Positions 1-9,206 of a stretch of DNA of 64,000 nt are shown here, one piece after another (position 1 is the stretch's first letter; each line of letters begins with the position of its first letter). This DNA comes from Idiomarina fontislapidosi (GTDB lineage Bacteria; Pseudomonadota; Gammaproteobacteria; Enterobacterales; Alteromonadaceae): assembly GCF_003226255.1 (NCBI RefSeq), contig NZ_QJST01000006.1:85366-149365 (forward strand), given 5' to 3'. Made by a program: the position numbers and the translations under genes. The notes under the pieces were generated by a model. The model saw nothing but the letters and a program-made list of their open reading frames with translations, was not told the origin of the DNA and ran no database searches.

Positions 1-470
1 GCTGCCGAAAACGCAATGGGGTTTTGTATCAGGGGTGACGTCGGCAAACCGAGCCAAGTGATACCAAAGCTAACGATTGAAACGAGTATAAAAATACTGC
101 CAACGGCTTTCCACACGATGCGATTTATATGGTTCTGGCCCGTCGCAAGAAACACTGCCGCAAGTAAAAAGCAGCATGATGGTAGAAACAGTGGTAATTG
201 CAGGTCGGTTGCATTAAGGGCGAATAGGCCAGTGCATAGCAATCCCAGTCCAGCTAGCCGAGTCAACCAAAAGCGATGTGTTTGTTGACCAATGAGTGCG
301 GCACCGATACACAAAGCGGCGGCACTGAGTGAGAGACTCGCCGAGTTGATGCGTGCTGATGGTTCTAAAAAGAGGTAGTTAAAAAAGCCAAATAAGCCGA
401 ACAGCAAGCATGAAAAAGCGGCCGTTTGTACGACTGAGGTTGACGCGTGTTTGAGTAATGCCTTTAGCAA
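1..470 (-). CDS. Integral membrane protein, N-terminal part (cut by window edge)
   Basis: The minus strand is open from a stop just upstream of 470 through the left edge, giving about 156 residues without a start at ATG. The most likely start is TTG at 470-468, preceded by a purine-rich GAGAG stretch. The translation is strongly hydrophobic with at least four membrane-spanning segments, broken by short polar loops (for example NYLFLEPSARIN and GQQTHRFW). This looks like the membrane sensor region found at the N-terminus of many signalling proteins (GGDEF, histidine kinase), but the downstream domain lies outside the window, so that role is only a guess. I do not recognise a family. The smaller plus-strand frames in this stretch are shadows. 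Confidence 0.5.
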   Translation of the reverse strand, partial: MLKALLKHASTSVVQTAAFSCLLFGLFGFFNYLFLEPSARINSASLSLSAAALCIGAALIGQQTHRFWLTRLAGLGLLCTGLFALNATDLQLPLFLPSCCFLLAAVFLATGQNHINRIVWKAVGSIFILVSIVSFGITWLGLPTSPLIQNPIAFSA

Positions 471-668
471 AGCGAATCTCTCTTATCGTTCAGCTTTTTT
501 ACTTTTTAATCCAAAACAGCAAGTTAACAGATTATCGCATGCAGAACAGAAATTTTTGATCTTTGCTATTTATTTTCTGTCAGTACCGTATTTTGAGCGA
601 CTAATGAACTATCTGTCCTCTACCATACAGGCTAATGTATAGCTATTAAAACAATAAATAGGTCGATT

Positions 669-2375
669 ATGGTTACCAAATATTTCACAGCCGCGTGCTC
701 GTTGGGATTACTCGGCGTGCTAACCCTTTCAGGTTGTTCGTCTTCTACTCAAGCGCCATCAACATTAGCCCAAACACTCGAAACGGGTGGCGCATTAAAG
801 CCGTTGCAAAAGCACGTCGAGTTAGAACGCGCGGACTTGTTTTTTGATATTCATCCAGACTCGAAATCAGTTACCGGTGAGACCACACTGACATTATCAT
901 TAAGTCAGCCGCAACAGCGCTTACTTCTTGATTTAGATAATAATTATGACATCACCTCGCTTGCTGTTGCAGGCACGAGGGTCAACAGTTTTGAGCACAC
1001 AAAAGGCGAAATACGTATTCCGCTACCCGACGATATAAAGGTAGAACAGTCATTCAACGTGACTATTGCTTACACGGGTCAACCTCATGTTGCCGAGCGA
1101 GCGCCTTGGGATGGCGGATATGTGTGGTCAGAAACTGATTCCGGTGAACCTTGGATTGCGACTGCCGTGCAAGGGGAAGGCTGCGATTTAATTTGGCCTT
1201 GCCTTGATCACCCGCAATTTGAACCACAACAAACAGATATTCGCATTCGGGTACCAAAGGGTCTTGTGGCGGCGAGCAACGGGCGTTTAATTAACACCAC
1301 CGAGGGAAGCACGTGGAGTGAGTATCATTGGCGCAGCGAGCAGTCGCAAAACAACTATGGTATCGCACTAAATATTGGACCCTACGACAAACTAGAAGCG
1401 ACCTATGAGAGTCGCTATGGCCATGAATACCCTCTGGTGTTTTATTACTTACGAGGTCAGAAAGAGCAGGCTGAGCGTCTGTTTGCTGAGTTCCCGAAGC
1501 AGCTTGAGTTTTACGAACGTGTTATCGGTCCTTACCCCTTCTATGCCGAAAAAATGGGTGTGGTACAAACCCCTCATTTAGGTATGGAGCATCAAACGAT
1601 TAATGCGTATGGGCAAGACTACAAGCCGGGTAAATATGACTTTGACTGGTTATTACAACACGAGCTGGCGCACGAGTGGTTTGGTAATCAAATCACCAAT
1701 ACGGATTGGGATCATATGTGGCTTCACGAGGGTTTTGGCACTTACATGCAACCGCTCTATGGCCAATACCTCCATGGCGATGCACTGTATAACACGATGA
1801 TGTACGACCAACGTATTGGTATTAGAAATGAGCATCCGATTGTTTCGAATCAACCGATGGCCGAAGACGATGTTTACAAAGCTGACCGAGGGCCAGGCAG
1901 TGATATTTATCAAAAGGGTGCTTGGATTCTACATACATTACGCCACCTTATAGGTGATGAGGCGTTCTTTGCCGCAACGCGAAAACTCGTTTACGGAACA
2001 ACGAACCCAGAGCCTGGCAATTTCAAACCCCACTTTGCCGATACTCAATACTTTATCGACGCGGTCAATGCCGAAGTCGGTGAAGACATGACGTGGTTTT
2101 TTGAACACTATGTGTACCAGGCTGAATTACCGGAACTTGTGTCGGAGCGTGATGGTGATCAACTTACGCTATACTTTAAGTCTGCGGCGAACGCGCCATT
2201 TAGTATGCCTGTTGAGGTGCGTGTAGGGGATGGGTTGAAAACCATTGAGGTGTCAAAGACGCCCAATACAGTGAAACTTGAATCCTCAGATGCTCACGTT
2301 GTGTTGGATCCCCATGCAAAAATCTTGCGACAGCGCGACTATGTGGATGAATATTCAGCGTTCGAGGATCAATAA
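669..2375 (+). CDS. M1 family metallopeptidase, lipoprotein
   Basis: Zinc aminopeptidase of the M1 (gluzincin) family, expected to release N-terminal residues from peptides. The 568-residue product begins with a lipoprotein signal ending in the lipobox LSGC near residue 23, so it should sit on a membrane facing the periplasm or the outside. The exopeptidase motif appears as GMEHQ instead of the usual GAMEN, followed by the zinc motif HELAH (residues 331-335) and the third ligand in HEGFG (E354), exactly 18 residues later. It is short for the family and seems to lack the large helical C-terminal domain of PepN-type enzymes. The gdhA gene follows 62 bp downstream on the same strand. The start is ATG; no strong ribosome binding site is evident. 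Confidence 0.9.
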   Translation: MVTKYFTAACSLGLLGVLTLSGCSSSTQAPSTLAQTLETGGALKPLQKHVELERADLFFDIHPDSKSVTGETTLTLSLSQPQQRLLLDLDNNYDITSLAVAGTRVNSFEHTKGEIRIPLPDDIKVEQSFNVTIAYTGQPHVAERAPWDGGYVWSETDSGEPWIATAVQGEGCDLIWPCLDHPQFEPQQTDIRIRVPKGLVAASNGRLINTTEGSTWSEYHWRSEQSQNNYGIALNIGPYDKLEATYESRYGHEYPLVFYYLRGQKEQAERLFAEFPKQLEFYERVIGPYPFYAEKMGVVQTPHLGMEHQTINAYGQDYKPGKYDFDWLLQHELAHEWFGNQITNTDWDHMWLHEGFGTYMQPLYGQYLHGDALYNTMMYDQRIGIRNEHPIVSNQPMAEDDVYKADRGPGSDIYQKGAWILHTLRHLIGDEAFFAATRKLVYGTTNPEPGNFKPHFADTQYFIDAVNAEVGEDMTWFFEHYVYQAELPELVSERDGDQLTLYFKSAANAPFSMPVEVRVGDGLKTIEVSKTPNTVKLESSDAHVVLDPHAKILRQRDYVDEYSAFEDQ

Positions 2376-2419
2376 GCGATCCAAAATACCATGGAAAGGT
2401 TACTTATTATGTATCTTAG

Positions 2420-3790
<1,371 letters not shown>

Positions 3791-3812
3791 TACGTGAGCA
3801 GTTGATAAGAAT

Positions 3813-3843
3813 AAAAAGGGAGTGCATCGCACTCCCTTTTTTT
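3813..3843. terminator. Bidirectional intrinsic terminator between gdhA and the small ORF at 3842
   Basis: A perfect 8-bp stem GGGAGTGC/GCACTCCC with loop ATC lies at 3818-3836. It is flanked by AAAAA on the left and seven T on the right, so it can stop transcription from either side. Its T tract overlaps the stop codon of the convergent small ORF. Confidence 0.9.
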
Positions 3844-4012
3844 ATTCCTGTTGATCGTCAACGCTGTCGGATTCCTTCTGTTCAATGAAGGGATCGATTG
3901 GGCGATGACGCTCCCAAAAACCCGTCTCATTATCTAAATCAGCTCCGGTACAAGCAGGCTGCGGTCCAATATCAGGATGTGAATCCCATTGTGAGTGATT
4001 GCTGTTAGCCAT
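3842..4012 (-). CDS. Small hypothetical protein (56 aa)
   Basis: A 56-residue, very acidic and polar protein with no signal peptide or membrane segment; it starts MANSNHSQWD and ends in an acidic tail (SDSVDDQQE). I chose the internal ATG at 4012 because a GAGGA ribosome binding site sits eight bases upstream; the longer frame to 4129 has no comparable signal. It ends directly in the bidirectional terminator it shares with gdhA, which supports it as a real transcribed gene. Family and function are not recognised. It contains a single cysteine (PACTGAD) and several His and Trp residues. Confidence 0.5.
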   Translation of the reverse strand: MANSNHSQWDSHPDIGPQPACTGADLDNETGFWERHRPIDPFIEQKESDSVDDQQE

Positions 4013-4273
4013 GTTTTCGTCCTCGTGATTAGGGCACTCTACTATTAGACGAAAAAATAACCAATTCGGATGCTGTGTTCGAAAAATTTCATCATTGCTG
4101 TAATAAAGCGCAGGGTTTGATCCAATCATTTACAAATCGACATCACTTTGACACCCAAATACACACATGACTGACTATAGTTAGTGCATAACAAAAATAA
4201 TTTTACGGTGATGCAACCTTTGCTTTAGTGAGCACGACTCATTAGGTAAGCCTCAAGATTAGGAGTCAAGATT

Positions 4274-4603
4274 ATGAAACGGTTAATGTGGATGGTCGCT
4301 GGCTTAGTCGTATCAGCGAATGTCATGGCAAATACAGAAATGAATACTGAACAAGCGGCAGTGCAGTCGAACGTGATGCAGCGTTATACCGTAACGCCGA
4401 GCCAAACAGGTTATCACGACACGATCCGAGGCAGTGTGCGATTAACACAACAACGCATGATGCATGACTTGGTATTAACCAACCAGGCGATGTTGGCACG
4501 TGATGCTCAAGGAGTCGTGTCACAAGTACGGGAGCAGTTTCGTGTCAGTGGGCTGGCAGCAACAGGCTTTCCAAGTGCGTTAAAGCTGCGAGCGAATAAG
4601 TAA
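4274..4603 (+). CDS. Small secreted hypothetical protein (109 aa)
   Basis: The product opens with a typical Sec signal peptide (MKRLMWMVAG followed by a hydrophobic core and an ANVMANTE cleavage region near residue 20), so the mature protein of roughly 90 residues should be periplasmic. The rest is rich in Gln, Thr, Met and Val with no cysteine and no recognisable domain. A ribosome binding site (TTAGGAGTC) precedes the ATG, and an intrinsic terminator follows about 50 bp after the stop, so it is probably a single-gene transcript. The gap upstream (4013-4273) should hold its promoter. Function unknown. Confidence 0.6.
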   Translation: MKRLMWMVAGLVVSANVMANTEMNTEQAAVQSNVMQRYTVTPSQTGYHDTIRGSVRLTQQRMMHDLVLTNQAMLARDAQGVVSQVREQFRVSGLAATGFPSALKLRANK

Positions 4604-4652
4604 CGAAGATACCGAGTTCCCAACCTCTGCCTATTGATTTAGGTGGTTGTAA

Positions 4653-4684
4653 AAAAGGCGCCTAACGGCGCCTTTTACTTTTTT
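4653..4684. terminator. Bidirectional intrinsic terminator
   Basis: GGCGCC (4657-4662), loop TAAC, GGCGCC (4667-4672), extended by flanking A and T runs. It separates the convergent genes at 4274-4603 (plus) and 4698-7589 (minus), with T tracts on both strands. Confidence 0.85.
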
Positions 4685-4697
4685 AATCAACGTTTGA

Positions 4698-7589
4698 TTA
4701 CTGCTTAGGCATCTCTTGGTGAAACTTCGCCAAATCATCAATGACCAACTGATCCGGTAAGTCAGCAAAGTCGGCGTCTTGGAACTTTTCACCGCGCAGC
4801 TGTACCGAGATACGAGCGCTGTTATCATTAAGCATTGTGTCTTGGTAGAACTGCTTTGCATCGTCCAACGTCACTTGCTCGACAGCGTCAATAAGTTGTT
4901 GCTTAGTGTCGAAGTTGTAGCGGTCTAAATACCAATCGCTGATAACCGGCTGGAGCTCCTCTGTCAGATTTTTCGGCGGCTCATTCAAAGTGACTAATGT
5001 GCTCGCTTTTAACTGTTCGAAGGTTGCTGGCTCCAAGTTTTGCAGTGTCTCCCAATACTCCTGTTTAAAGGACTCAAAGCGTGCTTGCATGTCGGCAACG
5101 TTTTTAACCGGTGTTTGTATATAAAGTCCAAAGCCCGTGTAGCGATCCAGCTGCGGTGCAAACGTGCCCACGGCATAGGCAAGTTGTTCTTCGGTGCGCA
5201 GCGTATCAAATGCTTCGGTGCGGAAATGCCCCTGCAATACGGTTGCTGCCGCTTGCGTTGCAAAACTCGGTGTACCGTTGATATGCGCGTCTACAATACC
5301 TACATCAGCCACTGATAAGTCTTTCCGCAATACGAGCGATGTATTTGCTTGGGGTTTCCAAAAGCGCGCGGTGCGGAACTCAGTGATATTTCTGTTTGCC
5401 GGTAACACGCCTTTAATCTCATTAACGGCTAACTGCAAATCCGCCTTATCGTAGTTGCCGAAGGCAAACATTTTGATTGAGTTACTTGCTAATAACTCGT
5501 CCATGTAGCCAGCTAAATCAGCAGGCTTCACATTTTGTGCTGTTTCAATCAAGCGCTCATCGGCAAACTGACCTTCGCGAATGATCTGTCCATAAGCATC
5601 AAAGGATTGGTACAGTGGGAATTGTTGCCCTTTATTCTTGATACCGCGTACCAGCCTATCAACAGCTTGAGCAAACGCCTGTGGCTCGACGTCGAAGGTG
5701 AGTTCGTTCAAGGCACGTTGCATGAGTTCGGGTTGCTTGTCGGTAAAGCCTGAAATATTAAAAGTTAAACCACGGCTATCGTTGAGGGATAAATTCATGC
5801 CCGCGATGCTCGCCTCGGTGGATAAGGCACTAACGCGCAGGTTATAGAGATCTTGCCACAAGCTTAATAATACGGACTTTTTAATGTCAGTGACTGGATC
5901 TGGATTATTAATAATGGTCGTTAGTACGCCGCGAGGTTGGTCTGAGAAGACTTGGCTCGGATACTGCCATACCTCGATACCTGGCTCCTCGATGACGATT
6001 TTAGGCTGCTCAAAATCAGCATTGCTTTTCAGGTCAAAGTTTTCAGGTAACAATGTGTTGACCTTAGGCAGGTTAATTGCGACCTGAGGCTCATTTGACC
6101 AAGTGGCTACTTCAGCATCTGTGATGCCTGCCACTTTATATTTTCCATCATAGAAACTCAGTGCTTGATCATGGGGTTCATCTTTTGAGATGTACCATAC
6201 ACGCAGGTGCTCCGGTGTTAACTGGTCTAGCACCTCGTTCACCGCCGCTGCATCAAACGCTTTGTATTCATAAGGTGCACTGATCACATACTGTGCTGGG
6301 TAGTTCTGCATGGCTTCAGCGAGCGAAGACACATAGCTAAATTCGTCACCCTTTTCTAAGAAACGGAAGCTATTAGCTAAGCTCGTTTGAATTTCCTTAA
6401 AGTACTTTTGATCAACGCCTTGCTCTTTAATCATGTTGATATACTGCATGATGAGGGCGGTGATATCTTCACGGTGCTGCATGCCGGCATCGGTTAGGTT
6501 GATATCAAGCGTGAGTGCGCCGTAATTACCATATTGAGTTGGCGAGGCAGACGCATTTAGGCTCGAAATAAGTCCCATACTCTTCAGGCGCTCTGTTGGC
6601 GTCCCAGGCATTTCAGAGCCCAGCAAATACGTCACGAAACGATTCGGCTTTGCAGCAAATTGATCTTGGTTGTTGTTAATAATGAACTCAAGTCGCAGTT
6701 GCTTCACATCTTCGTTCGGTACGTAGTGAATACGCTTCTTGCCAGCTTCAGCAAAATCAATCTTATCCGTTGTCTCGGGCGGCTCAATATTATCGTTTTC
6801 AATACTTGCGAAGTGTTTCTTCGCTAAGGTTTCCATTTGGTCGAGTGGCTCATTACTGATCATCGCCACTTTCATAATATTTGCTGAATAGTACTGATTA
6901 TAAAACTTAACCAGCTCATCGTGTAAGGCGCTGTCTTCTTTATCGCCCAGAGTCTCGTTATTACCGATCAAAAAGCGGTTTGCAGGGTGTTCACCGAGTA
7001 ATTGACGAGCAAGTTTGAATTGGCCAAAGAAGTCCATTTCACGGCGCATCGACCACTCCGCATTGACAGCATTTTTCTCTTTATCAGCGTATTCTGCGTA
7101 AAGTTTGGGCGCTTTGAAAAAATCCGAGAAACGGTCAAGGGCTTCGTCGTAAGCGTTGTTGTTCACTTTGAACATGTAGTTGGTGATATCCAGCCACGTG
7201 TACGCATTTTGGCTCCCACCATTGTTACTCATAAACTCGCTGTAACCATTGGTATCTGGATATTTATCGGTGCCGAGAAAGAGCATGTGCTCGAGATAAT
7301 GTGCCATACCCTGCTGTGTCATCGGGTCTTTCAACAAGCCGACACCAACGCTTAACGAGGCTGCTGACTTTTCGGTATTGGGGTCAGAGACTAATAATAC
7401 TTCGAGCTGGTTGGGTAAGGTAACAACACGGTATTCGCGTTCGTCGTTGGGGCTTTTTATCACTTGTTCGGTCAACGCTTGCTGCGACTGAGCGGCTACC
7501 TGTGCATTATTTGATTGCGTTTCTGAACTGCTACAACCAGCGAGTATAAGGGCTGATGTTAATGCAGACAGCATAAATAAATTTTTCAT
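4698..7589 (-). CDS. Pitrilysin-like M16 metallopeptidase, lipoprotein
   Basis: Inverted-zinc metalloprotease of the insulinase/pitrilysin family, degrading oligopeptides. The 963-residue length matches E. coli protease III (PtrA, 962). The active-site motif HYLEH is at residues 97-101, and the third ligand E178 falls 81 residues after H97, the spacing known for insulin-degrading enzyme. Unlike soluble periplasmic PtrA it carries a lipobox (LAGC, cysteine 19), so it is probably membrane anchored. It contains the expected active N-terminal half and a degenerate C-terminal half without a second HxxEH. It is transcribed alone, between a shared terminator and gor. I leave the symbol empty because the lipid anchor makes strict orthology with ptrA uncertain. 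Confidence 0.9.
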   Translation of the reverse strand: MKNLFMLSALTSALILAGCSSSETQSNNAQVAAQSQQALTEQVIKSPNDEREYRVVTLPNQLEVLLVSDPNTEKSAASLSVGVGLLKDPMTQQGMAHYLEHMLFLGTDKYPDTNGYSEFMSNNGGSQNAYTWLDITNYMFKVNNNAYDEALDRFSDFFKAPKLYAEYADKEKNAVNAEWSMRREMDFFGQFKLARQLLGEHPANRFLIGNNETLGDKEDSALHDELVKFYNQYYSANIMKVAMISNEPLDQMETLAKKHFASIENDNIEPPETTDKIDFAEAGKKRIHYVPNEDVKQLRLEFIINNNQDQFAAKPNRFVTYLLGSEMPGTPTERLKSMGLISSLNASASPTQYGNYGALTLDINLTDAGMQHREDITALIMQYINMIKEQGVDQKYFKEIQTSLANSFRFLEKGDEFSYVSSLAEAMQNYPAQYVISAPYEYKAFDAAAVNEVLDQLTPEHLRVWYISKDEPHDQALSFYDGKYKVAGITDAEVATWSNEPQVAINLPKVNTLLPENFDLKSNADFEQPKIVIEEPGIEVWQYPSQVFSDQPRGVLTTIINNPDPVTDIKKSVLLSLWQDLYNLRVSALSTEASIAGMNLSLNDSRGLTFNISGFTDKQPELMQRALNELTFDVEPQAFAQAVDRLVRGIKNKGQQFPLYQSFDAYGQIIREGQFADERLIETAQNVKPADLAGYMDELLASNSIKMFAFGNYDKADLQLAVNEIKGVLPANRNITEFRTARFWKPQANTSLVLRKDLSVADVGIVDAHINGTPSFATQAAATVLQGHFRTEAFDTLRTEEQLAYAVGTFAPQLDRYTGFGLYIQTPVKNVADMQARFESFKQEYWETLQNLEPATFEQLKASTLVTLNEPPKNLTEELQPVISDWYLDRYNFDTKQQLIDAVEQVTLDDAKQFYQDTMLNDNSARISVQLRGEKFQDADFADLPDQLVIDDLAKFHQEMPKQ

Positions 7590-7695
7590 GATTCTGGTAT
7601 TCCTGTTTGAGGGGACATTTAATAATAAACAGAAATACGGGTTTTCTGGCAGTAAAGAAGTGCGAATATACAGGGCAATTTGTAACAGAATTTAA

Positions 7696-7726
7696 CAACC
7701 GCTTACTGGTGTATAGCAAGCGGTTG
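7696..7726 (-). terminator. Probable terminator downstream of gor
   Basis: A 9-bp inverted repeat, CAACCGCTT (7696-7704) and AAGCGGTTG (7718-7726), with a 13-base loop, starts 12 bp past the gor stop. The following T content (TTAAATTCTG) is weak, so termination may be partial. Confidence 0.5.
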
Positions 7727-7737
7727 CTACGTCAGTG

Positions 7738-9090
7738 CTAGCGCATGGTTACGAATTCTTCTGCGCTGGTTGGGTGCAATGCTACGGTTGAATCGAGATC
7801 AGCTTTGGTTGCGCCCATCTTCATCGCGGTGGCAAACCCTTGCAGGATCTCATCCATACCCTCGCCGATGCCGTGAATACCGACTACGCGCTCTTCTTTG
7901 CCAAAGCACACCAGCTTAAAGTAACTTAATGCGCGGTGTGGCGTGACGGCGTTGTACATCGCAGCAAAAGAAGAAGTATACACTTTGATATTGCTCTTAC
8001 CGTATTTAACGATGGCATCTTCTTCGCTTAAGCCTACAGTACCGATGGTGGGGTGGCTGAATACGACGGTCGGGATATTTTCATAATCCATATGGGCGTT
8101 CGGCATATCGTTAAATAAGCGTTCGGCCAATTGACGACCGGCTTTAATCGCAACAGGCGTTAACGCAGCTGCGCCCGTGTTGTCGCCTACCGCGTAAATG
8201 CCTTGTACACTGGTATTTTGAAACTTGTCGACTTTAATAAAGCCCTGCGCGTCAAGTTCAACACCCGTTGCTTCTAGGTTGATCTTATCGGTTGCGGGGA
8301 CACGACCAATCGCCCAGACCAGGCAGTCGACATCACGCATTGTTTCGCCGCTTTCGAAATGCAACGTCAGCGTGCCGTTTTGTTCTTTAACGACTTCTTT
8401 CACGACTGTTTCGGTATGCAGCGTCGGACCGTCTTGCTCCATACGTTCTAGCAGACCATCGGTGATGTAGCGGTCGAACGAACGCAGTGGACGATCGCGT
8501 CGAACAAGTAAGTGTGTATCAGTACCTAGCGCATGAAAAACGCCGGCAATTTCAACGGCAATGTAGCCTGCTCCTACGACAGCGGCTTTTTTAGGTTGCT
8601 CGGTGAGGGCAAAAAAGCCGTCTGAATCAATACCATGCTCCGCACCCGGCACATCAGGAATCATTGGGCGACCACCGGTGGCGATGGTTATATGGTCGGC
8701 GGTAATTTTCTCACCGTTCACCTCGACGGTGCGATGGTCAACAAACTTGGCAAACCCTTCGATAAACTCAACACCGTTACCCTGAAAGCCACGGTGGTAA
8801 CCACCATGAATGCGTTCGATGTAAGCCTCACGATTCTTTACCATTGTCGCCCAATCAAAGCCCTTTTGATCGAGTTCAAAGCCATAGGCAGACGAGTACT
8901 TCACTGCCTCAGCAATATGAGCGCCATACCACATGACTTTTTTCGGTACACAACCGACGTTGACACAGGTTCCACCGACCGCGTTGGCTTCGATAACGGC
9001 TGATTTTGCGCCGCGAATGGCTGCACGGTTAGCAGAAGCGATACCGCCGCTTCCTGCACCGATAGCTAAATAGTCATAATGTCTGCTCAT
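7738..9090 (-). CDS. gor: Glutathione-disulfide reductase
   Basis: FAD-dependent enzyme that reduces oxidised glutathione with NADPH in the cytoplasm. The 450 residues match E. coli Gor. The FAD-binding GAGSGG is at residues 11-16, the redox-active pair is GGTCVNVGC (C42 and C47), a second Rossmann motif GAGYIAVE follows in the NAD(P) domain, and the C-terminal His-Glu pair ([10 protein letters not shown]439 and E444) that serves as the base is present. It is a single gene between a strong terminator at 9132-9169 and a weaker one at 7696-7726. A GAGGAGTC ribosome binding site precedes the ATG. Confidence 0.95.
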   Translation of the reverse strand: MSRHYDYLAIGAGSGGIASANRAAIRGAKSAVIEANAVGGTCVNVGCVPKKVMWYGAHIAEAVKYSSAYGFELDQKGFDWATMVKNREAYIERIHGGYHRGFQGNGVEFIEGFAKFVDHRTVEVNGEKITADHITIATGGRPMIPDVPGAEHGIDSDGFFALTEQPKKAAVVGAGYIAVEIAGVFHALGTDTHLLVRRDRPLRSFDRYITDGLLERMEQDGPTLHTETVVKEVVKEQNGTLTLHFESGETMRDVDCLVWAIGRVPATDKINLEATGVELDAQGFIKVDKFQNTSVQGIYAVGDNTGAAALTPVAIKAGRQLAERLFNDMPNAHMDYENIPTVVFSHPTIGTVGLSEEDAIVKYGKSNIKVYTSSFAAMYNAVTPHRALSYFKLVCFGKEERVVGIHGIGEGMDEILQGFATAMKMGATKADLDSTVALHPTSAEEFVTMR

Positions 9091-9131
9091 GAAAATAGAC
9101 TCCTCAAATCAATGATGCGCATATGATGAGT

Positions 9132-9169
9132 AAAAACCCCGTATCATGCAATGAAGATACGGGGTTTTT
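9132..9169. terminator. Intrinsic terminator between the DPP-IV-like gene and gor
   Basis: Strong stem ACCCCGTATC/GATACGGGGT around 9136-9165 with a 10-base loop, flanked by A and T runs. It lies just after the stop of the minus-strand peptidase (9207) and so insulates gor from read-through. Confidence 0.85.
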
Positions 9170-9206
9170 AAGTGGTTAATACCGATTAACTTAATCGGAA
9201 GATCAG

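Noticed and set aside
451..642. Possible plus-strand ORF of 63 residues before the M1 peptidase
   Set aside because: It starts at TTG without a ribosome binding site, overlaps the start of the minus-strand membrane protein, and has no recognisable pattern.
4148..4181. Possible promoter (TTGACA and TATAGT) before the gene at 4274
   Set aside because: The two hexamers are 22 bp apart, too far for a sigma-70 promoter; the real promoter was not identified.
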